Source: an uncultured Alphaproteobacteria bacterium (GTDB taxonomy: Bacteria; Pseudomonadota; Alphaproteobacteria; Reyranellales; Reyranellaceae). Taken from it: a DNA stretch of 5,496 nt. Numbering within the stretch: position 1 is the first letter of the stretch; the number at the start of each line of letters is the position of its first letter. Under the pieces are notes generated by a model, which saw only the letters and a program-made list of their open reading frames with translations, ran no database searches and was not told the DNA's origin. Of this stretch, positions 1 to 5,496 are shown piece after piece. The stretch spans positions 1 through 5,496 of the forward strand of contig CAIYWM010000591.1 of NCBI GenBank assembly GCA_903929895.1, in the 5' to 3' direction. Made by a program: the position numbers and the translations under genes.

Positions 1-323
1 GAGTAGCCGAGCCCGCCCTTCACCGGACCAAAGAGCTGGCCCATCGACTCCAGCATGTCCTCCGCGAGCCCGCATTTCTCCAGGATCGCGCCCATGAAGG
101 TGAAGAACGGGATGGCAAGCAGCAGCTCGTTCGACAGGATCGAGCCGAAGACGCGGCCCGGGATGGCCTGCATGAAGGCCATCGTGAAGTAGTTCATCTC
201 GATCGCGAGGAAGCCGAAGAAGAAACCCACGGCGCAGAGCGAGAAGGCGACGGGGTATCCGATGATCATGAAGACGACGAGGCCGCCGAACATCAGCGGC
301 GGCATCCAATCGAGCGGGATCAT
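1..323 (-). CDS. dctM: TRAP transporter large permease (DctM-type), 5' part only
   Basis: This is the large membrane subunit of a tripartite ATP-independent periplasmic (TRAP) transporter, the part that carries the solute across the inner membrane using an ion gradient. Only the first 107 codons are present, and the gene runs off the left edge. The translation starts MIPLDWMPPLMFGGLVVFMI and has hydrophobic segments at about residues 9-39 and 62-78. The stretch LLAIPFFTFMGAILEKCGLAEDML (about residues 67-90) is typical of DctM. The ATG lies at 323-321 and overlaps the dctQ stop as ATGA, which implies translational coupling. A GAGAGG ribosome site (332-337) sits 8 nt upstream, inside dctQ. Together with the dctQ type, it most resembles the mannitol/chloroaromatic (FcbT3) branch of the family. 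The substrate cannot be read from this fragment. Confidence 0.93.
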   Translation of the reverse strand, partial: MIPLDWMPPLMFGGLVVFMIIGYPVAFSLCAVGFFFGFLAIEMNYFTMAFMQAIPGRVFGSILSNELLLAIPFFTFMGAILEKCGLAEDMLESMGQLFGPVKGGLGY

Positions 324-865
324 TGCGTCGGCCTCTCGTAGTGGGCTTCAAGGCTGTCGACGGCATATCCGTTGAGGAAGGCGACGCGCTTGATGAGTTC
401 GGAAAGGCCCTGCAGGGCTACCAGGGCGAAGCCCACGGGGAGCACCAGCTTGATCGGCCAGCGCAGGAGGCCGCCGGCGTTCGAGGAGTGCTCGTAGACG
501 TTGAACGACTGCATGAAGAACGGCCAGCTCAGCCACGCGAGGATAGCGCAGGTCGGCAGCAGGAAGACCAGTGCGCCGAGAATGTCGATCCAGAGCTGCC
601 CGCGGCGGCTCAGCGTCATGTAGAGGATGTCTACGCGCACATGCTCGTTGCGCTTCAGCGTGTAGGCTGCGCCGAACATCACGATGACGGCGAACATGTA
701 CCACTGCACTTCGAGCCAGGCATTGGAACTGCTGTCGTAGGCGTAGCGCACCATGGCGTTGCCGGCGCTGACGACACACGCCAGCAACACGAGCCAGTTG
801 CAGATGACCCCTATTTTTTCGTTTAACGCGTCGATCAGCGCGCTGAATGCCAGCAATGAGCGCAT
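320..865 (-). CDS. dctQ: TRAP transporter small permease (DctQ/FcbT2-type)
   Basis: This is the small membrane subunit of a TRAP transporter (181 aa, normal length), which pairs with DctM to receive solute from a periplasmic binding protein. Four hydrophobic segments are visible at about residues 18-40, 54-70, 92-113 and 139-156, the four-helix layout of DctQ. The stretch EVQWYMFAVIVMFG, then AAYTLKRNEHVRVDI (52-80), and the later SSNAGGLLRWPIKLVLPVGF (127-146) are characteristic of the mannitol/chloroaromatic small permease group. The ATG at 865-863 follows AGGGGAG (871-877) with a 5-nt spacer, a strong ribosome site. The stop overlaps the dctM start by 4 nt. No binding-protein gene lies upstream; the next gene there is bpt, so the partner is presumably past the left edge or elsewhere. 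The substrate is unknown: 2-oxo acids, hydroxy acids and aromatic acids are known substrates of relatives. Confidence 0.94.
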   Translation of the reverse strand: MRSLLAFSALIDALNEKIGVICNWLVLLACVVSAGNAMVRYAYDSSSNAWLEVQWYMFAVIVMFGAAYTLKRNEHVRVDILYMTLSRRGQLWIDILGALVFLLPTCAILAWLSWPFFMQSFNVYEHSSNAGGLLRWPIKLVLPVGFALVALQGLSELIKRVAFLNGYAVDSLEAHYERPTQ

Positions 866-903
866 CCCATCTCCCCTGAAAGCGAGTTCTTAATTGACCG
901 CTC

Positions 904-923
904 ATCCGTTCTCGCCGACGGAT
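904..923. repeat. 6-bp inverted repeat upstream of dctQ
   Basis: ATCCGT (904-909) and ACGGAT (918-923) form a perfect inverted repeat around an 8-nt centre. It ends about 38 nt upstream of the dctQ start codon, within the probable leader. The size and position would suit an operator for a dimeric regulator of the TRAP genes, but six base pairs can occur by chance and no regulator gene is in the window. Confidence 0.35.
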
Positions 924-959
924 ACGCTTTCTTAACTTGGTCCGCTGCGCGATGCCATA

Positions 960-984
960 GCCTGCATCGGTCCGCAATGCAGGC
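960..984. repeat. 8-bp inverted repeat between bpt and dctQ
   Basis: GCCTGCAT (960-967) and ATGCAGGC (977-984) are perfect inverted copies around a 9-nt centre, 36 nt past the bpt stop and about 95 nt before dctQ. As RNA it could form an 8-bp hairpin, but no run of U follows on the minus strand, so it is not a standard intrinsic terminator. It may be an operator of the TRAP unit or a 3' stabilising hairpin of the bpt message. The stretch 866-1020 holds no gene that I can see and no clear sigma-70 -35/-10 pair. Confidence 0.45.
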
Positions 985-1020
985 AAGGTGCGTCAAGTCG
1001 CTCCACCGCTACGGCATTGC

Positions 1021-1755
1021 CTATGCAGTAGGCAACTCCGTCCACCCCTCCGGACCGAAGAATTCCAGCGGACGGAACGAACGCTTGTAGGCCATTTTGT
1101 TCGAATCGGCGATCCAGTAGCCGAGAAAGACATAGGGCAGGCCCCGCCGGGCGGCGGCATTGGCCAGCCACAGGATCATGTGCGTGCCGAGGCCCCGTCG
1201 CGGATCCTGGGGGTCGAAGAAGCTGTAGACTGCCGACACGCCGTTCGACAGCCAGTCTACAAGACATGCCCCTACCAGACGCCCATCGGCCGAATCGTCA
1301 CGGAACTCGATGATCTCCGTATCGACCGGGCTCTCCTCGACCATGGCGCGATAGTCGTCGAAGTCCATATCGGCCATGTCGCCATCGCGATGGCGCGTCA
1401 GGACATAGCGCGAGAACAGCGAGAACTGCTCACCCGTTGCCAGGGCCTGCGTTTCGATCGCATGGACATGTTCGTTGCGGCGCTGGATGCGGCGCTGGGC
1501 CCGACTGGGCTCGAAATCCCGCACACGGATGCGGACCGGAACGCAGGCTCTGCAACCATCGCACAGCGGCTTATAGACGAAGTGATGTGAACGGCGGAAG
1601 CCGGCGTCCGTCAGGGTGTCGTGCTGCGAGATGGCATCGGGACCGCTCAACTCCGTGACGAGCTTGGTCTCCAGGCGATGCGGCAAGTACGGGCAGCGCA
1701 TCGCCGGCGTCGTGCGGAAGAACCTGAGGGACTGGATGTTCTGGCGGATGAACAT
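1021..1755 (-). CDS. bpt: Aspartate/glutamate leucyltransferase (bacterial Ate1-like)
   Basis: Bpt transfers leucine from Leu-tRNA to proteins with N-terminal Asp or Glu, making them N-degron substrates for ClpS/ClpAP in the cytoplasm. The 244-aa length fits the family. The N-terminal ATE domain shows CPYLPHR (21-27), a GFRRSHHFVYKP block (52-63) and CxxCxxC at C65/C68/C71 (CDGCRAC). The C-terminal GNAT-like half shows the typical AVYSFFDP (175-182), RRGLGTHMILW and YVFLGYWI blocks, ending with MAYKRSFRPLE. The ATG at 1755-1753 is the only possible start. Upstream, the frame stays open for 27 codons back to the DUF4126 stop and contains no ATG, GTG or TTG; the next internal Met (19) would cut off conserved sequence. 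No Shine-Dalgarno is visible before this ATG, which is odd. The gene lies 81 nt after the DUF4126 gene, probably as the tail of the dnaX-recR transcript. Specificity for Leu rather than Arg is inferred from the short bacterial form. Confidence 0.93.
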   Translation of the reverse strand: MFIRQNIQSLRFFRTTPAMRCPYLPHRLETKLVTELSGPDAISQHDTLTDAGFRRSHHFVYKPLCDGCRACVPVRIRVRDFEPSRAQRRIQRRNEHVHAIETQALATGEQFSLFSRYVLTRHRDGDMADMDFDDYRAMVEESPVDTEIIEFRDDSADGRLVGACLVDWLSNGVSAVYSFFDPQDPRRGLGTHMILWLANAAARRGLPYVFLGYWIADSNKMAYKRSFRPLEFFGPEGWTELPTA

Positions 1756-1836
1756 GTGCTTGCGGTTGCGAGTGTACGCCTCGGGCGGGCGAAGGAAAGC
1801 GCCAGTTCTTCCGCCAAGGGTCGATGACGTCCCCGG

Positions 1837-2439
1837 TCAGGGCCCCTGGCGGCCCCGGGCAAGCCGGCGGAACGGCATCAAAGCCAATCGAACCAGCTTC
1901 GGCAGCAGCCATATGAGGACGACCACGAACAAGGCCAGCAGGCACAGAAAAGTGATCGGATGGGCGATCGCCAGCGCCAGGCCACCGAACACCGTGACGT
2001 CTTCGCCGAGGGAGGCAAGGACGTTGCTGAACGGTTCCGGCGAGCCGTTGATCAGCGCACGCGAGCCGGTCTTGGCGATGTGGGTCCCCGCCGCGAGCGT
2101 TCCGCCCAGCAGGCCGGCGATGATCGAGATCTCCGGACTGAGCCCTCCGGCGGCGCCATACGCCAGCAGCACTCCGGCAGGAATGCGCACGAAGGTCTGC
2201 AACACGTCGTTGATGCTGTCGATGTAGGGGATCTTGTCGGCCAGGAAGTTGAGCGCGAACAGGATCGCCGCCACGCCCAGAACCCAAGGCGATTCGAGGA
2301 CCTGCAGGTCGTGGGACAGGGTGACCAGGCCAAGGCGTTGCGCGAGACCCAGCACCAGCACGGCGGCATAGGCGTTCAGTCCGCTGGCCCAGCCGGCGCC
2401 CAGGGCGACGGCGATGGCGGTGAGGGTTTCGGCGCTCAT
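1837..2439 (-). CDS. DUF4126 family integral membrane protein
   Basis: This is a membrane protein of unknown function, 200 aa from the chosen start. It has about six hydrophobic stretches (around 4-33, 52-66, 82-98, 101-120, 146-160 and 161-179) and a basic C-terminal tail (RRLARGRQGP). I place it in DUF4126 from the GWASGLNAYAAVLVLGL block (16-32), FLADKIPYIDSINDVLQTF (65-83), and SPEPFSNVLASLGED (133-147) before the last hairpin. No enzyme or transporter motif is recognisable. The ATG at 2439-2437 is preferred over one at 2484: it leaves a 10-nt gap after recR, whereas the longer form would overlap recR by 35 nt and add a non-membrane [14 protein letters not shown] head. No strong ribosome site is visible, so translation probably depends on reinitiation after recR. 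The position suggests co-expression with the repair genes but does not show a role in repair. Confidence 0.85.
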   Translation of the reverse strand: MSAETLTAIAVALGAGWASGLNAYAAVLVLGLAQRLGLVTLSHDLQVLESPWVLGVAAILFALNFLADKIPYIDSINDVLQTFVRIPAGVLLAYGAAGGLSPEISIIAGLLGGTLAAGTHIAKTGSRALINGSPEPFSNVLASLGEDVTVFGGLALAIAHPITFLCLLALFVVVLIWLLPKLVRLALMPFRRLARGRQGP

Positions 2440-2449
2440 GCGTGCGACG

Positions 2450-3043
2450 CTACAGAGCGCGCCGCGCCTTGAAGGCGGTGGCAAGCGTCCCGTCGTCGAG
2501 CCAGTCGAGTTCGCCGCCTACCGGCACCCCGTGCGCCAGGCGCGTGAGCGGCACGTCGTGTTCGGCCAGCCGCTCGGCGAGGTAATGCGCCGTCGTCTGC
2601 CCGTCGACCGTCGCGTTGGTCGCCATGATCACCTCGCGGATACCGCCGGCGGCAACGCGCTTCACCAGGCTGCCGATGTTGAGTTCCTCCGGACCGATCC
2701 CGTCGAGCGCCGACAGCGAGCCCCCCAGCACGTGATAGCGGCCGGAGAAGATGCGACCGCGCTCCATGGCCCAGAGGTCGCCGACATCCTCCACGACGCA
2801 GATCAGGCCCGCATCGCGGCGGGGATCCGCACAGATCGAGCAGGGTTCGATCGTGTCTAGGTTGCCGCAGATGCTGCAGGACCGGATCGCTCGCGCCGCG
2901 TCGGCCAGTGCGGTGCCCAGCGGCTGCATCAGCGTCTCGCGCTTCTTCAGGAGATGCAGCGCCACGCGGCGCGCCGAGCGCGGGCCCAGCCCCGGCAGGC
3001 GGCCGAGGAGCTGGATCAGCCGCTCGATCTCCGGGCCGTTCAT
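2450..3043 (-). CDS. recR: Recombination mediator protein RecR
   Basis: RecR works with RecO and RecF to load RecA on single-strand gaps coated by SSB; it forms a ring-shaped clamp on DNA. The 197-aa product is full length. It shows an N-terminal helix-hairpin-helix (about 11-28, [11 protein letters not shown]), a four-Cys zinc finger with C56/C59 and C68/C71 (CSICGN...CSIC), and a Toprim domain from about 80. The Toprim domain includes [14 protein letters not shown] (83-96), [19 protein letters not shown] (103-121) and [15 protein letters not shown] (141-155). The C-terminal [17 protein letters not shown] block is typical of RecR. The ATG at 3043-3041 has GGGAAG (3052-3057) 8 nt upstream, and this site overlaps the ybaB stop codon. 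It is the third gene of the dnaX-ybaB-recR cluster, a very widely kept order. All expected key residues are present. Confidence 0.98.
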   Translation of the reverse strand: MNGPEIERLIQLLGRLPGLGPRSARRVALHLLKKRETLMQPLGTALADAARAIRSCSICGNLDTIEPCSICADPRRDAGLICVVEDVGDLWAMERGRIFSGRYHVLGGSLSALDGIGPEELNIGSLVKRVAAGGIREVIMATNATVDGQTTAHYLAERLAEHDVPLTRLAHGVPVGGELDWLDDGTLATAFKARRAL

Positions 3044-3056
3044 CGGCGGTACTTCC

Positions 3057-3386
3057 CTAAAGCTTGAAGCCCGGCGGCAGCGGCAGTCCGCCGGTGATGT
3101 CGCGCATCTGTTCCTGCACGGTCTGCTCGACCTTGGCGCGGGCGTCGTTGGCGGCCGCCACGATCAGGTCCTCGACCACGCCCTTGTCCTCGGGCTTGAA
3201 GAGCGAGGCATCGATCTCGATCCGGCGGGTCTCGTTCTTGCCATTGACCGTGACCTTCACCAGGCCGGCGCCCGACGAGCCCACAATTTCCAGGCGCTCG
3301 AGCGCCGCCTGCAGCTCCTGCATCTTCTGCTGCATCTGCTGGGCCTGCTGCATCAGGCCGCCAAGGTCCTTGAGCTTGTCGAACAT
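3057..3386 (-). CDS. ybaB: YbaB/EbfC family nucleoid-associated protein
   Basis: This is a small dimeric DNA-binding protein of the YbaB/EbfC family, thought to act as a nucleoid-associated protein. It has 109 aa, the usual length. It begins [20 protein letters not shown], followed by a Gln/Met-rich helix (about 11-35) that forms the tweezer-like arm in known structures. Next come [21 protein letters not shown] (39-59) and [19 protein letters not shown] (70-88), both family hallmarks, and a [10 protein letters not shown] tail. The start is fixed by the family N-terminus and by the junction with dnaX. The dnaX TGA and this ATG share one base (TGATG at 3388-3384), so translation is likely coupled. 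The open frame extends upstream to 3752 but that part is an out-of-frame reading of dnaX. The recR gene follows after 13 nt. Confidence 0.97.
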   Translation of the reverse strand: MFDKLKDLGGLMQQAQQMQQKMQELQAALERLEIVGSSGAGLVKVTVNGKNETRRIEIDASLFKPEDKGVVEDLIVAAANDARAKVEQTVQEQMRDITGGLPLPPGFKL

Positions 3387-5155
3387 CAGTACTCGCTTTC
3401 CGGGATATCGTCGTCGGCCGGGTATTCCTCGGCAGGTGGCGGCTCTTCGGCAGGGATATCGCCGAGGCCGGAGACCAGTGAGGTCTGCTCGCCCTTGCGC
3501 CGCACCGTATCTAGCTTGGCACCCGGGAATGTCTTCAATATGGCCAGCACCAGCTCGTTGTTCTCGGCGGAGCTGCGCAGGTCGTCGGCCTTGGTGGCCT
3601 TCTGCTGGATGAGCGTCGGCTTGCCTTCGGCGCTGGAAACCGAGGCGATCCAGCGGCGGCCGGTCCATTGGCTCAGGAGTTCGCTGAGCCGTGGCGCCAG
3701 ATCGGTCGGTGCCTTGGGCTCCGGCCGGAACTCGATCAGGCCCGGCTCGCATCGCACCTCGTGCACATGATGCATCAGACTGTGGACCAGCCGGGCCTCG
3801 CGGCGCGTCTCGAACAGCGCCACGACCTCGGTGAAGTTACGCGGCGCCGGCATCGCGGGCGCCGCCTGGGCGGCCACTGCGGTGGCTGGCTGGGGCGCCA
3901 GGCGGGCGGCGGCCGCGCCGCCACCACCGTTGCCTCTCGGCGCGGGCGGAGGGGCTGCGCCCGCGGCCGGGACGCCGCCGCCATTCTGCAGCGCCTTGAG
4001 GGCGTCGCCGGGCGAGGGAAGGTCGGCGACGTAGCAGAGCCGGATCAGCGCCATCTCGGCGGCGCGCAGGGGTGAGGGAGCCGCGAGCGTCTCCTGCAGC
4101 CCCTTGAGCAACAGCGTCCAGGCCCGCGTGAGCGAGGCCATAGAGAGTTTGGCGGCCATGGCCAGTCCCTGGGCGCGCTCGGTATCGGCCGTCGAGGCCG
4201 CGGCGTCGGGCGCGACCTTGAGGCGCGTCACCCAGTGCGTGAGTTCCAGCAGGTCCTGCAGCACGACCACGGGATCGGCGCCGGAGTCGTGCATCTCGCC
4301 CAGCGCCGTGACCACGGCCGGCGCGTCGCCGCGCATCACCTTCTCGAAGAGTTCGAGGACGCGGCTGCGGTCGGCCAGGCCCAGCATGTCGCGCACCTGC
4401 GCGGCGTCGACCACGCCGCCGCCATGGGCAATCGCCTGGTCGAGCATCGAGAGACCGTCGCGCACCGACCCGTCGGCGGCGCGCGCCAGCAGGGTCAGTG
4501 CTTCGGGCGAAATCTCGACCTTCTCGGCCTGCGCGATCTTGCCGAAATGCTCGACCAGCGTTTCCTGCGGCACGCGCTTCAGATCGAAGCGCTGGCAACG
4601 CGACAGGACCGTCACCGGCACCTTGCGGATCTCGGTGGTGGCGAACAGGAACTTCACGTGCGGCGGCGGCTCTTCGAGCGTCTTCAGCAAGGCGTTGAAG
4701 GCCTTCTCCGACAGCATGTGCACTTCGTCGATGATGTAGACCTTGTAGCGCGCCGAGACGGGGCGATAGCGCACGCCCTCGATCAGCTCGCGCACGTCGT
4801 CGATGCCGGTGCGGGAGGCCGCGTCCATCTCGATCACGTCGACATGGCGGTCCTCGGTGATGGCCTTGCAGTTGTCGCAGACGCCGCAGGGATCGACCGT
4901 GGGACCGCCGGTGCCGTCCGGGCCAACGCAGTTCAGCGCGCGGGCGATGATGCGGGCGGTCGTCGTCTTTCCGACGCCGCGCACGCCGGTGAGCATGAAG
5001 GCATGGGCGATTCGGCCTGTGGCGATGGCGTTGCGCAGGGTGCGCACCATGGCTTCCTGGCCGACCAGAGTCGTGAAATCGACGGGACGGTATTTGCGGG
5101 CGAGGACGCGATAGGGGGGTGCCGGATCTTCCGGGCCCTTGGTGGCCTGCGCCAT
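3386..5155 (-). CDS. dnaX: DNA polymerase III subunit tau (clamp loader, DnaX)
   Basis: This is the ATPase subunit of the clamp loader, which opens and places the beta sliding clamp on primed DNA and ties polymerase cores together at the fork. It has 589 aa from ATG 5155. It opens with YRVLARKYRPVDFTTLVGQ (15-33). Walker A GVRGVGKT is at 57-64, the zinc-binding cysteines are C76, C90, C93 and C96, and Walker B VYIIDEVHML is at 139-148. Sensor-1 LFATTE is at 170-175 with the SRC motif at 185-187, and sensor-2 GSVRDGLSMLDQA is at 229-241. A Gly/Ala/Pro linker (about 392-438) leads to the tau C-terminal domain and an acidic tail. I see no A-rich slippery heptamer in the linker, so no E. coli-like frameshifted gamma form is evident. 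A GTG nine bases upstream (5164) could also serve, but the ribosome site fits the ATG. The gene follows the SRP RNA and overlaps ybaB by 1 nt. Confidence 0.98.
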   Translation of the reverse strand: MAQATKGPEDPAPPYRVLARKYRPVDFTTLVGQEAMVRTLRNAIATGRIAHAFMLTGVRGVGKTTTARIIARALNCVGPDGTGGPTVDPCGVCDNCKAITEDRHVDVIEMDAASRTGIDDVRELIEGVRYRPVSARYKVYIIDEVHMLSEKAFNALLKTLEEPPPHVKFLFATTEIRKVPVTVLSRCQRFDLKRVPQETLVEHFGKIAQAEKVEISPEALTLLARAADGSVRDGLSMLDQAIAHGGGVVDAAQVRDMLGLADRSRVLELFEKVMRGDAPAVVTALGEMHDSGADPVVVLQDLLELTHWVTRLKVAPDAAASTADTERAQGLAMAAKLSMASLTRAWTLLLKGLQETLAAPSPLRAAEMALIRLCYVADLPSPGDALKALQNGGGVPAAGAAPPPAPRGNGGGGAAAARLAPQPATAVAAQAAPAMPAPRNFTEVVALFETRREARLVHSLMHHVHEVRCEPGLIEFRPEPKAPTDLAPRLSELLSQWTGRRWIASVSSAEGKPTLIQQKATKADDLRSSAENNELVLAILKTFPGAKLDTVRRKGEQTSLVSGLGDIPAEEPPPAEEYPADDDIPESEY

Positions 5156-5158
5156 GGC

Positions 5159-5168
5159 GATCACCCGC
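5159..5168 (-). promoter_or_regulatory. Ribosome binding site that decides the dnaX start
   Basis: On the minus strand GCGGGTGATC precedes GCC-ATG. Its GGTGATC matches the 3' part of the extended anti-Shine-Dalgarno complement (TAAGGAGGTGATC) exactly. This puts the purine-rich core 8 nt before the ATG at 5155. The alternative GTG at 5164 lies inside this element and has no ribosome site of its own, so the ATG is favoured. Confidence 0.65.
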
Positions 5169-5191
5169 TATTCTGCGCCGTGGCCCCTTGA

Positions 5192-5217
5192 GGCCCGGCG
5201 GTCATCGCGCCCGGGCC
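5192..5217. repeat. GC-rich hairpin between the SRP RNA and dnaX
   Basis: GGCCCGG (5192-5198) and CCGGGCC (5211-5217) form a perfect 7-bp inverted repeat around 12 nt, within the leader between the end of the SRP RNA and dnaX. No U-run follows on the minus strand, so it is not a classical intrinsic terminator. It could attenuate read-through from ffs into dnaX or mark the 3' processing region of the SRP RNA. In such GC-rich DNA chance pairing is also possible. The rest of 5165-5243 shows nothing else I can name. Confidence 0.4.
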
Positions 5218-5243
5218 ACCCGCCCTCCGCGGCGGCGCGCGCA

Positions 5244-5344
5244 GGGGAACGGGTGAGAGACCGGCATGACCCGAAGCGAATTCGTTACGGCTGCTTCCTT
5301 CCGGATCTGACCGGGTTGGCGACTGCTCCGCCCACACCGGCCCC
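5244..5344 (-). ncRNA. ffs: Small bacterial signal recognition particle RNA (4.5S RNA)
   Basis: This is the RNA core of the signal recognition particle, which binds Ffh and guides ribosomes making membrane proteins to FtsY. The diagnostic apical hairpin is at 5312-5289 on the minus strand: GGTCAGATCC, then the GGAA tetraloop (5302-5299), then GGAAGCAGCC. UCC/GGA closes the tetraloop, CAGA faces AGCA as the symmetric loop, and GGU faces GCC below. Going outward, ACCC (5316-5313) can pair with GGGU (5272-5269), CGG with CCG, GGUG (5338-5335) with CACC (5255-5252), and the terminal GGGG (5344-5341) with CCCC (5247-5244). This gives about 101 nt, the normal size. GTAACGA and TTCGGGTC in the 3' arm are typical of alphaproteobacteria, as is the place just before dnaX. 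The symmetric loop has A at 5306 where G is usual. The ends are set from pairing and may be off by a few bases. Confidence 0.93.
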
Positions 5345-5352
5345 TCGAGGCG

Positions 5353-5383
5353 GTTATATCAGGAGTCCGGGCGCTCGGCGCAA
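5353..5383 (-). promoter_or_regulatory. Probable sigma-70-type promoter of ffs
   Basis: TATAAC (5353-5358, minus strand) matches five of six bases of the -10 consensus and lies 8 nt before the predicted 5' end of the SRP RNA at 5344, which is the right distance. A weak -35 candidate, TTGCGC (5378-5383), sits 19 nt further up, a little wider than ideal. The flanking DNA is GC-rich, so the TATA-like run stands out. It may also drive dnaX and the genes after it by read-through. Confidence 0.6.
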
Positions 5384-5399
5384 GGCCAGAGTGAAGCGC

Positions 5400-5496
5400 T
5401 TGTGAGCGACCTTCGTGAATTCCCGCAAGATATTGATTTGGAATGGTTAAATGTGTCGCTGGCGAGGGGCGGGCGGTGGTCGTGATGTGCTGCTAC
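5400..5496. other. Non-coding edge region, relatively AT-rich
   Basis: About 97 nt upstream of the ffs promoter show no convincing gene. The part from about 5416 to 5456 is clearly richer in A/T than the rest of the window, as expected for an intergenic regulatory region. Short plus-strand readings exist but have no ribosome site or family resemblance. A divergent or upstream gene may begin beyond the right edge. Confidence 0.5.

Noticed and set aside
323..826. Plus-strand open frame opposite dctQ
   Set aside because: It mirrors a clear four-helix membrane protein on the other strand, with no ribosome site and no recognisable domain.
985..1000. TTGACG (991-996, minus strand) as the -35 box of a dctQ promoter
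   Set aside because: No acceptable -10 hexamer lies 16-18 nt downstream, so the hexamer alone is not enough to call a promoter.
1801..1862. G/C-block symmetry around the DUF4126 stop as a terminator
   Set aside because: CAGGGCCCCTG and nearby C/G runs can fold, but there is no U-run on the minus strand and bpt follows closely, so termination here is not supported.
2440..2484. Longer start for the DUF4126 gene
   Set aside because: It would overlap recR by 35 nt and add 15 residues unlike the family, while the ATG at 2439 gives a neat 10-nt gap and a typical N-terminus.
3387..3752. N-terminal extension of the ybaB frame
   Set aside because: The added residues are an out-of-frame, Arg/Pro-rich reading of dnaX; the family N-terminus MFDKLKDLG begins exactly at 3386.
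4235..5191. Long plus-strand open frame (318 codons) opposite dnaX
   Set aside because: It is antisense to a complete, motif-rich dnaX; its composition is His/Arg/Ala-rich with no family features, as expected from GC-rich codon use read backwards.
5402..5485. 27-codon plus-strand reading starting with GTG (VSDLREFPQDIDLEWL...)
   Set aside because: It has a protein-like look, but it is very short, lacks a ribosome site and matches nothing I know. Two other plus-strand starts at 5444 and 5451 are also open to the edge and equally unsupported.

Overview
This window is a visibly GC-rich stretch (by eye well above 60% G+C) of a bacterial chromosome, most likely from an alphaproteobacterium. Three things point that way: the order SRP RNA - dnaX - ybaB - recR, an SRP RNA whose 3' arm runs GTAACGA...TTCGGGTC as in alphaproteobacteria, and an acidic-tailed, Ala/Pro-rich DnaX followed by a bacterial Ate1-like transferase (Bpt). 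The genus cannot be told from the sequence. Every supported gene lies on the minus strand, so transcription runs from high to low coordinates.

Layout, in transcription order. The right edge (about 5400-5496) is relatively AT-rich with no convincing gene. A TATAAC -10 box at 5353-5358 precedes the small SRP RNA (ffs, about 5344-5244), which is not protein coding. After a GC-rich hairpin comes dnaX (5155-3386, DNA polymerase III tau subunit), then ybaB/ebfC (3386-3057), recR (3043-2450) and a DUF4126 membrane protein (2439-1837). These four are joined by a 1-nt overlap, a 13-nt gap and a 10-nt gap, so they look like one operon. An 81-nt gap leads to bpt (1755-1021), a leucyl-tRNA--protein transferase. 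A 155-nt non-coding stretch with two inverted repeats then precedes dctQ (865-320) and the 5' part of dctM (323 to beyond 1), the small and large membrane subunits of a TRAP transporter of the mannitol/chloroaromatic type.

How they work together: DnaX (clamp loading), YbaB/EbfC (nucleoid-associated DNA binding) and RecR (gap repair with RecF/RecO) form the well-known replication/repair cluster. Bpt marks proteins for degradation by the N-degron (ClpS/ClpAP) route. The TRAP pair is a separate uptake unit whose periplasmic binding protein is not in the window.

I found no mobile element, CRISPR array, tRNA, toxin-antitoxin pair, defence system or other undescribed system. This is essentially an ordinary housekeeping region. 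The points worth a second look are a one-base variant in the SRP RNA symmetric loop, the lack of a Shine-Dalgarno for bpt together with its in-frame relation to the gene before it, and the inverted repeats ahead of the TRAP genes.
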